Assembly: GCF_903166585.1 (NCBI RefSeq)
Contig: NZ_CAESCM010000007.1
Coordinates: 124,001-188,000, forward strand
Source: Pedobacter ghigonis
GTDB taxonomy: Bacteria > Bacteroidota > Bacteroidia > Sphingobacteriales > Sphingobacteriaceae
Reading direction: 5' to 3'
Length of the DNA stretch: 64,000 nucleotides
Part shown: one piece after another, positions 36,556-44,068 of the stretch
Layout: each line of letters starts with the position of its first letter
Position numbering within the stretch: the stretch's first letter is position 1
Program-made: the position numbers and the translations under genes
The notes under the pieces: model-generated
What the model was told of the DNA's origin: nothing
The model's database searches: none
What the model saw: the letters and a program-made list of their open reading frames with translations, nothing else

Positions 36556-37245
36556 TTATTTCACATTTTCCAAAACTTCGCCAATCAATGCTTCAAGCGA
36601 TTCTTTCGCTTTTAAGAGATTGAGCTCTGCCAGTAATCTTTCGGAGTTAGCGTAGGAGGTTAAGGTTTTGGCTTTGGTATAATCGTCTAAAGTCGATTCT
36701 CCCTTCTCAAATTTGTAACGAAGGCCATCGCTCGCCGCTTTGTTATCTATATAGGTCTGCGCCTTAACCCTTAAATCGGCAGCCTCGCGAAGATATTCGA
36801 AATATGTTTTTTTAACTTCGGATTTCAAAAGGATATCGTATTCCTGGGCCTGATAAAATTTCTCATTATGTTCTTCTTTGGCCTGGCGCACCAGCGCTGG
36901 TGTACGGAATAAAATCCCTACGTTAAAATAGATCCCGAACTGTATACCGTTCAATGTATAGGGGTTTGCTGTATTATAACGGGCAGCATTGTTTGGGCTG
37001 TAATTGTAAGATGCGGTAAAGGCATCCAGATAGGTTGCCTTTGCAACACCAATTTTTGCCTTTGCACTGAGTTCGCTGGCTTTATACATTTTCCTTTTGG
37101 GATAATTTTTCAGGGCGAGATCAACATACTTTTCCAGTAGCTGGTAGTTGATATCTCCGATAAAACTCTCCTGCGCGTGGACGACATTTAAAGAAGCAAA
37201 AAGAAAAATAAAAAATAGGGCAATCCGGGTCATTGAATGTGGCAT
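36556..37245 (-). CDS. Half-length TolC-like outer-membrane protein
   Basis: 229 residues with a signal peptide ending at VVHAQ. The mature part is mostly long helices with TolC/outer membrane efflux features: KAKIGVAKATYLDAFTASYN, GIQFGIYFNVGILF, KSEVKKTYFEYLREAADLRV and FEKGESTLDDYTKA. TolC proteins have two such repeats in more than 400 residues; here there is one, without a frameshift or stop to suggest decay. It may form an export channel from more subunits. It is the apparent first gene of the export set, 6 bases before the co-polymerase gene. No Wza-type export protein is in the window, so it may supply the outer-membrane exit. Confidence 0.75.
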   Translation of the reverse strand: MPHSMTRIALFFIFLFASLNVVHAQESFIGDINYQLLEKYVDLALKNYPKRKMYKASELSAKAKIGVAKATYLDAFTASYNYSPNNAARYNTANPYTLNGIQFGIYFNVGILFRTPALVRQAKEEHNEKFYQAQEYDILLKSEVKKTYFEYLREAADLRVKAQTYIDNKAASDGLRYKFEKGESTLDDYTKAKTLTSYANSERLLAELNLLKAKESLEALIGEVLENVK

Positions 37246-37391
37246 AAAACTAATTCCCTGTTAAAAGGGGGTATTTTTTAAGATACATTTCAAATCTAAT
37301 TAAATAGAATGTTGTTTTCGTAAAAACTGGTTTTTTTTTTTGTGCTTGTATTCGTTACCGTTTAAAGCAAAGTATGCGCTCAATCATCCGT

Positions 37392-38447
37392 TCAGCCAAC
37401 CGCAACCGTTACAGCCAGTATTTCTGAAATGGAAAACACTGCTCCACAGACAAATTCATCTGCCGCGCCATAATAAACCGTTAACTTATCTCCTTCTACT
37501 ACATGCCCGTTGGTAAAAACCACCTTTCCAAAAAATCCACTCAACTCATAAGGCTCTTTGGGAACCATAATTGGCTCGATGGTTCTGCCCAAAACAATGG
37601 CCGGGTTATCATAATCAAGCAGGAATGCTCCTAAACAGTACCGGTTCGCCTCGTCTGCTCCGTGATATATAGCCAGCCAGCCTTTTTCGGTCTTTATCGG
37701 GGCCGCGCCAGCACCAACCCTGGCACTGTCCCACATGCCCGGTCTCGTTTTGATGATGCATTTATGATTCCCCCAGTGTTCACCGTCGGGAGAGCTGCAA
37801 AGCCAGATGAAATTACCGCCTATTTCTTTCGAACTGGGACGATGTAAGGCAAAAAGTTTCCCACCTATTTTTTCGTCGAACAGCGCACAATCTTTATTGT
37901 GTGGCGGGAGCATCATCACCGGCAACGAAAAATTCTTCCAGTCAGTAGTTTTGCGCAGGCCAACACCAACTCCTGATGCCGAAACCGCCGTGTAGGTGAG
38001 ATAAAAGATACCTTCTATCTCCACTACCCTGCAATCTTCAATCCCGAAACGTTCTAATTCACCTTTTCCAAACAGCCCGGGGTATGCTTCGCTTTCAGAA
38101 AAATGGATCCCATCGTCGCTACTCAGCAGTCTCAGGTGCGAAATGGTAGTCAGGTAATCCAGCCCCCGATAGTTCATTACCCGGGCATCAGTTGCAATTA
38201 ACTCCTGGTCGTTAAGTGGCACCGTTACGATTTCGAGCTTTCCCTGCTCATCCATTGTCGGGAAAAAGACAAAGCCCTCTTTGCTGGCAATGTTTTCTGC
38301 AACCCTTACCAGCAGCCAGGTTTTTCCTTCAAAACGGAACACACCGGGATTGAGCAGGCAAACAACCTGCAGGGATTTTCCATTGGGTGTAATGTCTTGG
38401 GGTAGTAAGATTGGGTTAGTCTGGAATCTCCTGGCGAGGTCTTTCAT
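37392..38447 (-). CDS. GH130 glycoside phosphorylase
   Basis: 351 residues, a five-bladed propeller of the GH130 family. Family features are NPGVFRFEGKTWLLVRVAE, a repeated YxGxxD-like pattern ending in LTVYYGAADEFVCGAVFSI, ERFGIEDCRVVEIEGIFYL (the IEDCR motif with the catalytic Asp), and GAGAAPIKTEKGWLAIYHGA. Members phosphorolyse beta-mannosides or, in some groups, hydrolyse them. No signal peptide is visible, so it should be cytoplasmic. Its place at the head of the polysaccharide locus suggests a role in mannose-containing material, but the two may be unrelated. Confidence 0.88.
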   Translation of the reverse strand: MKDLARRFQTNPILLPQDITPNGKSLQVVCLLNPGVFRFEGKTWLLVRVAENIASKEGFVFFPTMDEQGKLEIVTVPLNDQELIATDARVMNYRGLDYLTTISHLRLLSSDDGIHFSESEAYPGLFGKGELERFGIEDCRVVEIEGIFYLTYTAVSASGVGVGLRKTTDWKNFSLPVMMLPPHNKDCALFDEKIGGKLFALHRPSSKEIGGNFIWLCSSPDGEHWGNHKCIIKTRPGMWDSARVGAGAAPIKTEKGWLAIYHGADEANRYCLGAFLLDYDNPAIVLGRTIEPIMVPKEPYELSGFFGKVVFTNGHVVEGDKLTVYYGAADEFVCGAVFSISEILAVTVAVG

Positions 38448-38536
38448 AAATGAAAAACAGCTACTGCATCGATAATGTTTTTAGCATCAGCACCAGGCAA
38501 TTATTTTCCGGTTACAGATCCGCCACTACGATATCT

Positions 38537-38839
38537 TTACTGGTTTTGGGGCAACAGGTTTCTGTGTTTGATATAACCCAGCTTTCCCGACCTTTCTGCA
38601 ACCATAAACTCTACAGCAGCAGGTACATCGTTTAGTATCCGGTAACGGATTTTGTATTTCTGGTTATAACTTAAATGGATGATAAGGTTATGCACTGTGG
38701 ACCTTAGCCCGCATAAATCACGAAGATGAAGGTCTTGTAGTTCTTGTGCAGCACGCTGTAACCTGTTGTTCATGATCCTGGCCAGCGCTGGATCTTGTCT
38801 GAATTCCGTCTCTAAAATAGCATTTACCGTAACCTTCAT
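38537..38839 (-). CDS. Hypothetical protein, 100 residues
   Basis: I do not recognise the family. The N-terminal half is helical (RIMNNRLQRAAQELQDLHLR), the C-terminal half beta-like (YKIRYRILNDVPAAVEFMVA), giving a faint likeness to small RelE/ParE-type toxins that is not strong enough to name. No partner antitoxin is adjacent. It stands in a 730-base stretch with low gene content between GH130 and the LytS locus. Confidence 0.4.
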   Translation of the reverse strand: MKVTVNAILETEFRQDPALARIMNNRLQRAAQELQDLHLRDLCGLRSTVHNLIIHLSYNQKYKIRYRILNDVPAAVEFMVAERSGKLGYIKHRNLLPQNQ

Positions 38840-38965
38840 GGCACAAAATTACCATCTTCGGCACCATTTACAAATGCCTTCAGGGTAAGTAGCTGGAAAC
38901 GAGAAACATTTTATTTATGCACAATTTGCAGCCTTAAAACCGGAGATAATGCATATTCAGCGCTT

Positions 38966-39169
38966 CTAATAAAACCTGCTTAAACCCTTATTCATAACCC
39001 TCAGAAAGCCTGCAACATCTGGTTTTAAGTTTGAATAATGACCAACAGTCAGCCTCCAATTGCCATAGATGAAAGTGATTCTATGCATTTTTCTGCTGAT
39101 GACTGAAACGTCAAAAACCTGCAGGATATTTTCATATCCCGCAATGTTTTTAACTGAGCGCGCCGTCAA
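38966..39169 (-). CDS. Doubtful small protein, 67 residues
   Basis: An ATG-started frame nine bases after the stop of the 39179-39646 gene in the same direction, so it could be its downstream partner. Composition is ordinary, with no motif, signal peptide or membrane helix. It may be non-coding. Confidence 0.25.
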   Translation of the reverse strand: MTARSVKNIAGYENILQVFDVSVISRKMHRITFIYGNWRLTVGHYSNLKPDVAGFLRVMNKGLSRFY

Positions 39170-39178
39170 TAATTTAAT

Positions 39179-39646
39179 TTAGACGGTAATAAGTTCAACC
39201 TGCTTCATAACCTCTCCAAAGTCGTGCAACACATTTTCGATGTGCATTAACTGATGGTTCAGAAAACACATGGTAGCAGCAGCATTGTTGTGCATGCTGA
39301 ATATATCTTTGATTTCACTTTCGTGTTCAATAAGTAAATAATAGAGCTTTTCGATCTGATCTCCAGATGTGAGCGGTAGCAAAGGGCCAACTACCCCTTT
39401 TTGAGCCGCAAAAGCGCCCAAGCCGCCATCCATCCAAACCTGTTTGGAGCTAAACAAAAAAAGCATACAGTCGAAACATTGCAGTAAAGCGCTGTGGCGA
39501 ATAAAATAGGCCATACCCGCCGCTCCCCTTCTGGTCGGGTTTCTTCTCCAGAACAGATCAAATTCATCACGTACCTGGCGTGCACTACTTACATGAAAAA
39601 ATAGTGTAGAAAACAAATTCCCTACTGAAACCGATTCCTTTTTCAT
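39179..39646 (-). CDS. Hypothetical protein downstream of the LytS/peptide locus
   Basis: 155 residues, mainly helical, with a His/Glu-bearing last third (LIEHESEIKDIFSMHNNAAA, MCFLNHQLMHIENVLHDFGE). I do not recognise it. A hydrophobic segment near residues 50-65 (LLQCFDCMLFLFSS) is not a clear membrane helix. It lies 116 bases downstream of the LytS-type kinase, in the same direction, and could be cotranscribed with it. Confidence 0.5.
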   Translation of the reverse strand: MKKESVSVGNLFSTLFFHVSSARQVRDEFDLFWRRNPTRRGAAGMAYFIRHSALLQCFDCMLFLFSSKQVWMDGGLGAFAAQKGVVGPLLPLTSGDQIEKLYYLLIEHESEIKDIFSMHNNAAATMCFLNHQLMHIENVLHDFGEVMKQVELITV

Positions 39647-39762
39647 ATGATGATAAACTGGGCGACTGATGCTCCAATTTGATCAATAAAATCCGGCTAT
39701 CCATTTTTCAGGGATTAAATCTGCAGGTTTCTACACGAACAAGGGTATTTACGGGATAAAGA

Positions 39763-40890
39763 TTAATTTAGGTTAGTAGTTAAAAGTTCCTTGCGTTCTT
39801 CCTGGGTTTCGATCCTTGGCAGCGGAATAGCAATGCGTACTTTAAAAAGATCCCCTACTAATTTAGACTGAAAATCTACATCCGCTCCATAAGCAAAACG
39901 AAGCCGGTCTCTGATATTCCTCAAACCTGCACCACTGCTGGCTGGTTTTGGCCTCAGATTAACACCGTTACTGGTCTCGATCACCAGCTCCTCATTCTCC
40001 ACTACCGCACTGATCTGAATTTCGGCACTATCAGGGCTCACGTTTCCGTGTTTAAATATGTTCTCTACCAGGGTAAGTAATATCAGGGGAATAAAATGCA
40101 GTTCCATCACTTCATCTGCAAAATAAGTCATCACCGGAATCCCCATTTCTTTACGCAACTGGTAAAGGTAAATCAGTTTTTCTACCTGTTCAACCTCCGC
40201 TCCCAGTACTACTGTTTCTTCTAACTCTCCCGAGTCTACTGCATAGCGCATCATTTCCGACAAAGTCATTACAGCTTCGGAAGCATCGTGTGAAAGTTCT
40301 GAAACACTGTGATAAATAAAATCGAGTGTATTGAACAGAAAGTGTGGATTGATTTGCGCTTTCAGAAAATCGTTCTGTGCCTTGGAAAGAGAACGTTTCA
40401 TTTTTTCTTCTTCGATTAGTTTTTCGAGCCGCTGCTTTTCCATTGCCGCTGTACGGGCACGTTCGGCAATAAAACCCCGCAAAAAGAAATACGCAGTTGA
40501 AAGGCCAAAAACATAAACCCAGCGATAGAGGATTTTACCCGTATAACTTCTGCTGAGGTTAAAACCTTCAGCACGGATGGCAAATTTATAATGAATCATT
40601 ACCAAATCAACCGCAAAGTTGGTGAGCAGAAAACTCACAAAAAGAAACATCACCCCCAGTGGCAATTTCCAGATCACCGCATTTCTATCTTTTAACCCGG
40701 CAGGCAATATTACAAGCGCCGATAAGTAAAACATTCCAATGGTGAGGATATAGTGCGAAATATAGTTTACAGGGTGACCAAAGTCCCCAACCAATAAACC
40801 GATGGCGATCACCTCATAGGAAATAAAGATCGACCAGATCAGAATATGCATCCAATATTCTCCAAACCATGCTGAAATAGTTTTTTTCAT
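39763..40890 (-). CDS. LytS-type sensor histidine kinase
   Basis: 375 residues. Four membrane helices fill about residues 12-140 with short loops and little sensing domain. A coiled linker (AMEKQRLEKLIEEEKMKRSL) leads to the His_kinase domain with the phosphorylated His in INPHFLFNTLDF and an ATPase domain with LTLVENIFKHGN and a G-box GAGLRNIRDRL. Such kinases pair with LytTR regulators, and one lies next door on the same strand (41156-41887). Unusually, an oppositely oriented 50-residue peptide gene separates kinase and regulator, making a small-peptide signal a reasonable suspect. Confidence 0.9.
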   Translation of the reverse strand: MKKTISAWFGEYWMHILIWSIFISYEVIAIGLLVGDFGHPVNYISHYILTIGMFYLSALVILPAGLKDRNAVIWKLPLGVMFLFVSFLLTNFAVDLVMIHYKFAIRAEGFNLSRSYTGKILYRWVYVFGLSTAYFFLRGFIAERARTAAMEKQRLEKLIEEEKMKRSLSKAQNDFLKAQINPHFLFNTLDFIYHSVSELSHDASEAVMTLSEMMRYAVDSGELEETVVLGAEVEQVEKLIYLYQLRKEMGIPVMTYFADEVMELHFIPLILLTLVENIFKHGNVSPDSAEIQISAVVENEELVIETSNGVNLRPKPASSGAGLRNIRDRLRFAYGADVDFQSKLVGDLFKVRIAIPLPRIETQEERKELLTTNLN

Positions 40891-40913
40891 GTGCTTTTTC
40901 CTTTCTAAATAGA

Positions 40914-40929
40914 ATAGTACGGGTACTAT
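40914..40929. promoter_or_regulatory. 16-nt palindrome between divergent kinase and peptide genes
   Basis: ATAGTAC-GG-GTACTAT is a perfect 7-bp inverted repeat with a 2-base centre. It lies 23 bases upstream of the LytS start and 53 bases upstream of the peptide start, where an operator controlling both would sit. It does not match the known LytTR direct-repeat consensus. Confidence 0.4.
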
Positions 40930-40982
40930 ATAAGTTCTTTTTTACGCCTGTTTCCCAGCCCTAGCTTTCATAAAAAAAAGTT

Positions 40983-41135
40983 ATGAAAAAGCTAAAAATC
41001 ACTTTGAGAACCAAAACTGTATTTATCTTTAAATCAGTTAAAAACCAGCAGCTAGCGTTCGGAACAACCCCTACCGACACTTCTAGTAGCACCTACTCAA
41101 CAACAGCTACAGGCACTGGTCTAATTTCCTTCTAA
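40983..41135 (+). CDS. Candidate RiPP or signalling-peptide precursor, 50 residues
   Basis: ATG 40983 opens a 50-codon frame. The N-terminal half is a basic, hydrophobic leader-like segment (MKKLKITLRTKTVFIFKSVK) that resembles the KLKL-K-K-TI leaders of Bacteroidetes natural-product precursors. After NQQLAFG the last 23 residues (TTPTDTSSSTYSTTATGTG, LISF) contain 14 Ser/Thr, no Cys and no Lys. A hairpin terminator begins six bases after the stop and a palindrome lies upstream, so the unit looks like an independent gene. It points against the flanking LytS and LytTR genes. No dehydratase, cyclase or radical-SAM gene is in the window, so modification, if any, is provided elsewhere. The class is inferred. 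Confidence 0.6.
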   Translation: MKKLKITLRTKTVFIFKSVKNQQLAFGTTPTDTSSSTYSTTATGTGLISF

Positions 41136-41141
41136 ACTTCA

Positions 41142-41188
41142 TTTCAGGGCATCGGTTATCCCTTCCGTTTTGCCCTGAAAAGTTTTTT
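41142..41188 (+). terminator. Intrinsic terminator of the peptide gene, inside the LytTR 3' end
   Basis: TTTCAGGGCA (41142-41151) pairs perfectly with TGCCCTGAAA (41171-41180), followed by AGTTTTTT on the plus strand. There is no T-run on the minus side, so it serves the peptide gene. Its right arm lies inside the last codons of the antisense LytTR gene. Confidence 0.75.
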
Positions 41189-41887
41189 ATCAACGAATTC
41201 GTTGAAGTATTTCCTGTAGTATTCTCCCACACTGATTTTGGTTCCATTCATCATCCGGATTGTATTCCCCTCAATGTAGTCGATATAATCCTGTGCAAGA
41301 ATAAAGCTTCGCTGAAATTGCAGAAAGCCATCATGTGCCAGGAGCTTCCTCGATATCTCGCTAAGCGTTGTATAGGTTAATATACTTTTGTTCAGGGTAT
41401 GTACCTGTACGTAATTCAGCTTACTTTCTACAGCAACAATATCGCTGTAGTTGACCTTAATCAGGCGGAGGTTTTCTTCCTTGCTCTTGATAAACATGAA
41501 ATCATCATCCTCCGGTTTCTCCCCATCTGTTTTCTGAGGGAACAACCTGTTAAAAGTAACCATGAACTTGCCTAAGGAATATGGTTTTAGCAGAAACGCA
41601 TCAGCTTCTGCTTCAAAAGCTTCAAAGGCGTATTGTTTATGGGCTGTAGTAAAGATTAGTTTGGTTGTTTTCTGTCGCACCACCTGTGCAAGCTCGATTC
41701 CGGTGATTCCAGGCATATCAACATCCAGCAGAATAAGGTCAACAGGGTCGCCAGCAGTTATTTCCATAAGTGCTTTAAGGGGATCTGTGTAACTCTTAAC
41801 TAACTCCATTTGAGGAATGGTATCAATATACCGCTTTAGTCCTGCTACTGCATGGGGCTCATCATCAACTATTATACACTTATACAT
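41156..41887 (-). CDS. LytTR-type response regulator
   Basis: 243 residues. The receiver domain has IIVDDEPHAVAGLKRY and the phosphorylated Asp in LILLDVDMPGITGIEL, then TTAHKQYAFEAFE and FLLKPYSLGKF. Residues about 135-240 are a LytTR DNA-binding domain (YSDIVAVESKLNYVQVHTLN, FLQFQRSFILAQDYIDYI). It is the natural partner of the LytS kinase and is transcribed in the same direction, upstream of it. Likely targets are promoters near the peptide gene, which is inferred from position. Confidence 0.92.
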   Translation of the reverse strand: MYKCIIVDDEPHAVAGLKRYIDTIPQMELVKSYTDPLKALMEITAGDPVDLILLDVDMPGITGIELAQVVRQKTTKLIFTTAHKQYAFEAFEAEADAFLLKPYSLGKFMVTFNRLFPQKTDGEKPEDDDFMFIKSKEENLRLIKVNYSDIVAVESKLNYVQVHTLNKSILTYTTLSEISRKLLAHDGFLQFQRSFILAQDYIDYIEGNTIRMMNGTKISVGEYYRKYFNEFVDKKLFRAKRKG

Positions 41888-42154
41888 GCTCAGCCTTTTA
41901 TTTCGGGATTAAAGATAGTGCTTTAAAGTTTTTCCTACAGATTTAGACTATCTATTTCCCGAAAATACAATGTTTAATGTAGAAAAGTGGTCTTTTTATA
42001 GAGACAATCGTTAAAATTCATGAAATTAATGTTGTAATTCAATCCAGACATGGACAATAGCAGCGCTTTATAAATTATTATCTGCGGTTTTAGCAGTACA
42101 ATTTCTGAGAGCCGTTTTCCTATGTATCATCCTACAGCTTGAAATCAGTTAATA
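41888..42154. other. Intergenic stretch without recognised features
   Basis: About 270 A+T-rich bases upstream of the LytTR gene. It must carry that gene's promoter; nothing else was recognised. Confidence 0.4.
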
Positions 42155-42331
42155 CAAAAAAGGCCACCCATAAAGGATGGCCAATTCGTAATTTCTAAAT
42201 CGTCCCGTTGATTTAATCTTACTTTATAAATTTAGTTATTTTTTGCTCAATCATGATTTAAAATGCCTGATTGTAAATTAATATGTATAATTTTTTTCTA
42301 AAATGTAAAACTCATAACCAGCACTCCAAAA
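42155..42331 (-). ncRNA. Candidate small transcript with its own promoter and terminator
   Basis: On the minus strand TTTTG (42331-42327), 19 bases, then TACATTTT (42307-42300) match the Bacteroidetes promoter pattern closely. About 130 bases on, a hairpin (42182-42162) with eight pairs including one G-U, loop TTTAT, is followed by seven T. The predicted RNA is about 135 nt. It holds an 11-codon frame MIEQKITKFIK (42254-42219), which may or may not be translated. Neither a known RNA family nor a protein family was recognised. Confidence 0.4.
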
Positions 42332-42361
42332 CACTGGAATGGTCTCACTATATCCAGTTGA

Positions 42362-42470
42362 AATAAAAAAGGGTAAACACTCGCATGTCCACCCTTCCTT
42401 TATCTAAAGTCATCACAAGTTAGACAAATACTACTTACGTGAACTGGATAGACAATCAAATTCATGTGCA
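42362..42470 (-). ncRNA. Second candidate small transcript or long 3' end with terminator
   Basis: Reading leftward, a TATTTTTG box (42471-42464) resembles the -7 element. About 70 bases on, AAGGGTGGACA pairs with TGTTTACCCTT (42396-42369, 11 pairs including two G-U) and is followed by TTTTATTT, an intrinsic terminator. A 21-codon frame MNLIVYPVHVSSICLTCDDF- lies inside. The 9-base inverted repeat AACTGGATA (42442-42450) / TATCCAGTT (42351-42359) encloses the terminator. This could equally be the untranslated end of the 42680-44053 gene. Confidence 0.35.
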
Positions 42471-42679
42471 ACAAAAATAATGTTAATCTCTATTTTAACA
42501 GCAATAAATTCTCATATTCATTTTGACAAAAATCAAAATGTATGTAGTTTTAATTATGCGCAATTAAGAACTTTTAAACATACACGTTTAAACAAGCAGA
42601 TCAGCCTAATCTTCTGGTCAAAAGTCCTGATAAAATTTATAGCAGCTTTTATACATATTACACGAGGTTTATTTATTTA

Positions 42680-44053
42680 TTATTTGAAATCTGGTACAGG
42701 AAACAAATAACCGCCAAACAGGATATAAGCCCACAACAATGTCCAGAAGATGTTAAAAATCTGCGCGGTTACGAAAGTGAATGCCGGCCTGCCGCCCTGT
42801 AATTTTACCAGCGATGAAAATTTAGCTTCCATACCGATTGAGATAAAGGCAATGGCGAACCAAACGGTACGCAATCCGTTTAAGGTTGGCGCAACACTTT
42901 TTGCGGTTGCCGGCGACAGCAGGAAAGAGAATACCAGCGATGCGGCAACAAATCCCAGTACAAATTTCGGGAATCGCTCCCATACAATTTTAAGTCCCGG
43001 GCTTTCTGCTTTAACCAATACCTCGCCTTTTTCGCCTTTTGGTTTTTTATAGGCCCACCAGATGGCGATAAAAAACGCCGCTACCCCGATAAATACATTC
43101 TGCGAAAATTTAGCAATTACCCCGGCTTTAACCGCGATTGGCCCAACCAGATCGCCAGCTGCAGTAACCGTTGCAGTGGTATCTAATGTTCCGCCCAGCC
43201 AGGCACCGCCAATTACATCCGGAATATGAAAATACCTTACAGCCCAGGGTTGGATGATCATCATCGGGATGGCCATAATCAAAACCAGTGTAGTAACATA
43301 AGATAGCTTACGTTTATCGCCATTAATCGCGCCTGCGGCAACAATCGCTGCCGAAACTCCGCAAATGGACACGGCAGATGCTAAAATCACACCGAATTCA
43401 TCATCCACTTTTAATTTACGGCTTAACCATAAGGAGAAAAACCAAACGGCTGTTACCACGATAACAGCCTGTACAATACCGGGTAAACCGGCTTTAATTA
43501 AATCGGCAGATAAAATGGTAGTACCCAAAATTACCAGACCGGTTTTGATGTAAAACTCAGAGCGAACGGCTTCTTTTAACCAATCGGGCAGCTTTACCAC
43601 ATTGCCCAAAAAGATACCGATAAGCAGGGCGAACACCACATATTCCAATCCGAAATAAGATACGTTTTTGTTGCCACCTATAATGAATGAAATAATAGCA
43701 AAAAAGTAAATGAGTGAAAAACCTGCAGCAAACCTGGCTACATTACCGCCTGAAAGGCCAATGGCAATAGCAGCAAGTGCCAGAAAAACTGCGCCTGTTT
43801 CTAAAATGAGTAATAAATTCTGGCCTGAAAGGATTTTACCAAAAAGGTCTTCGGAAGTAGCCCATTTGTAGGCAGGTAAAGTAATTGTAGTACCGTTATT
43901 GGTTAAATAAAGTACAGTGGCAATAATGATTGTTCCTAATATTACCGCCCACCAATCTTCGGTAAGCGATTGTAAAAATGTTTTTTTGTCGGGAGTTATA
44001 CCTGCATCTGTTAAAGCTCCGGTAGTTCCCGTAGCACTGTTCTGTGTTGACAT
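42680..44053 (-). CDS. YeiH/UPF0324-family putative sulfate exporter
   Basis: 457 residues with about eleven membrane helices. The family marks are LEYVVFALLIGIFLGN, GLVILGTTILSADLIKAGLP, VSICGVSAAIVAAGAI and GAWLGGTLDTTATVTAAGDL. Relatives are annotated as sulfate or sulfite exporters (PF03601). It is the last gene of an operon with a SoxC/SorA-like molybdoenzyme and a cytochrome c, so export of the sulfate formed, or of sulfite, is a sensible role. It follows the FAD oxidoreductase by 15 bases. Confidence 0.85.
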   Translation of the reverse strand: MSTQNSATGTTGALTDAGITPDKKTFLQSLTEDWWAVILGTIIIATVLYLTNNGTTITLPAYKWATSEDLFGKILSGQNLLLILETGAVFLALAAIAIGLSGGNVARFAAGFSLIYFFAIISFIIGGNKNVSYFGLEYVVFALLIGIFLGNVVKLPDWLKEAVRSEFYIKTGLVILGTTILSADLIKAGLPGIVQAVIVVTAVWFFSLWLSRKLKVDDEFGVILASAVSICGVSAAIVAAGAINGDKRKLSYVTTLVLIMAIPMMIIQPWAVRYFHIPDVIGGAWLGGTLDTTATVTAAGDLVGPIAVKAGVIAKFSQNVFIGVAAFFIAIWWAYKKPKGEKGEVLVKAESPGLKIVWERFPKFVLGFVAASLVFSFLLSPATAKSVAPTLNGLRTVWFAIAFISIGMEAKFSSLVKLQGGRPAFTFVTAQIFNIFWTLLWAYILFGGYLFPVPDFK

Positions 44054-44068
44054 AGTTTTTCTTTGTGG

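Noticed and set aside
38537..38839. RelE/ParE toxin
   Set aside because: Only the last 40 residues look vaguely similar, and no antitoxin gene adjoins.
40983..41135. Classical class I lanthipeptide precursor
   Set aside because: The core has no Cys and there is no double-glycine before it or dehydratase/cyclase genes nearby; kept only as a general peptide-precursor candidate.
42480..42710. 76-codon plus-strand frame overlapping the end of the sulfate exporter
   Set aside because: It overlaps a solid gene in antisense and the candidate small transcripts, and has random-looking composition.
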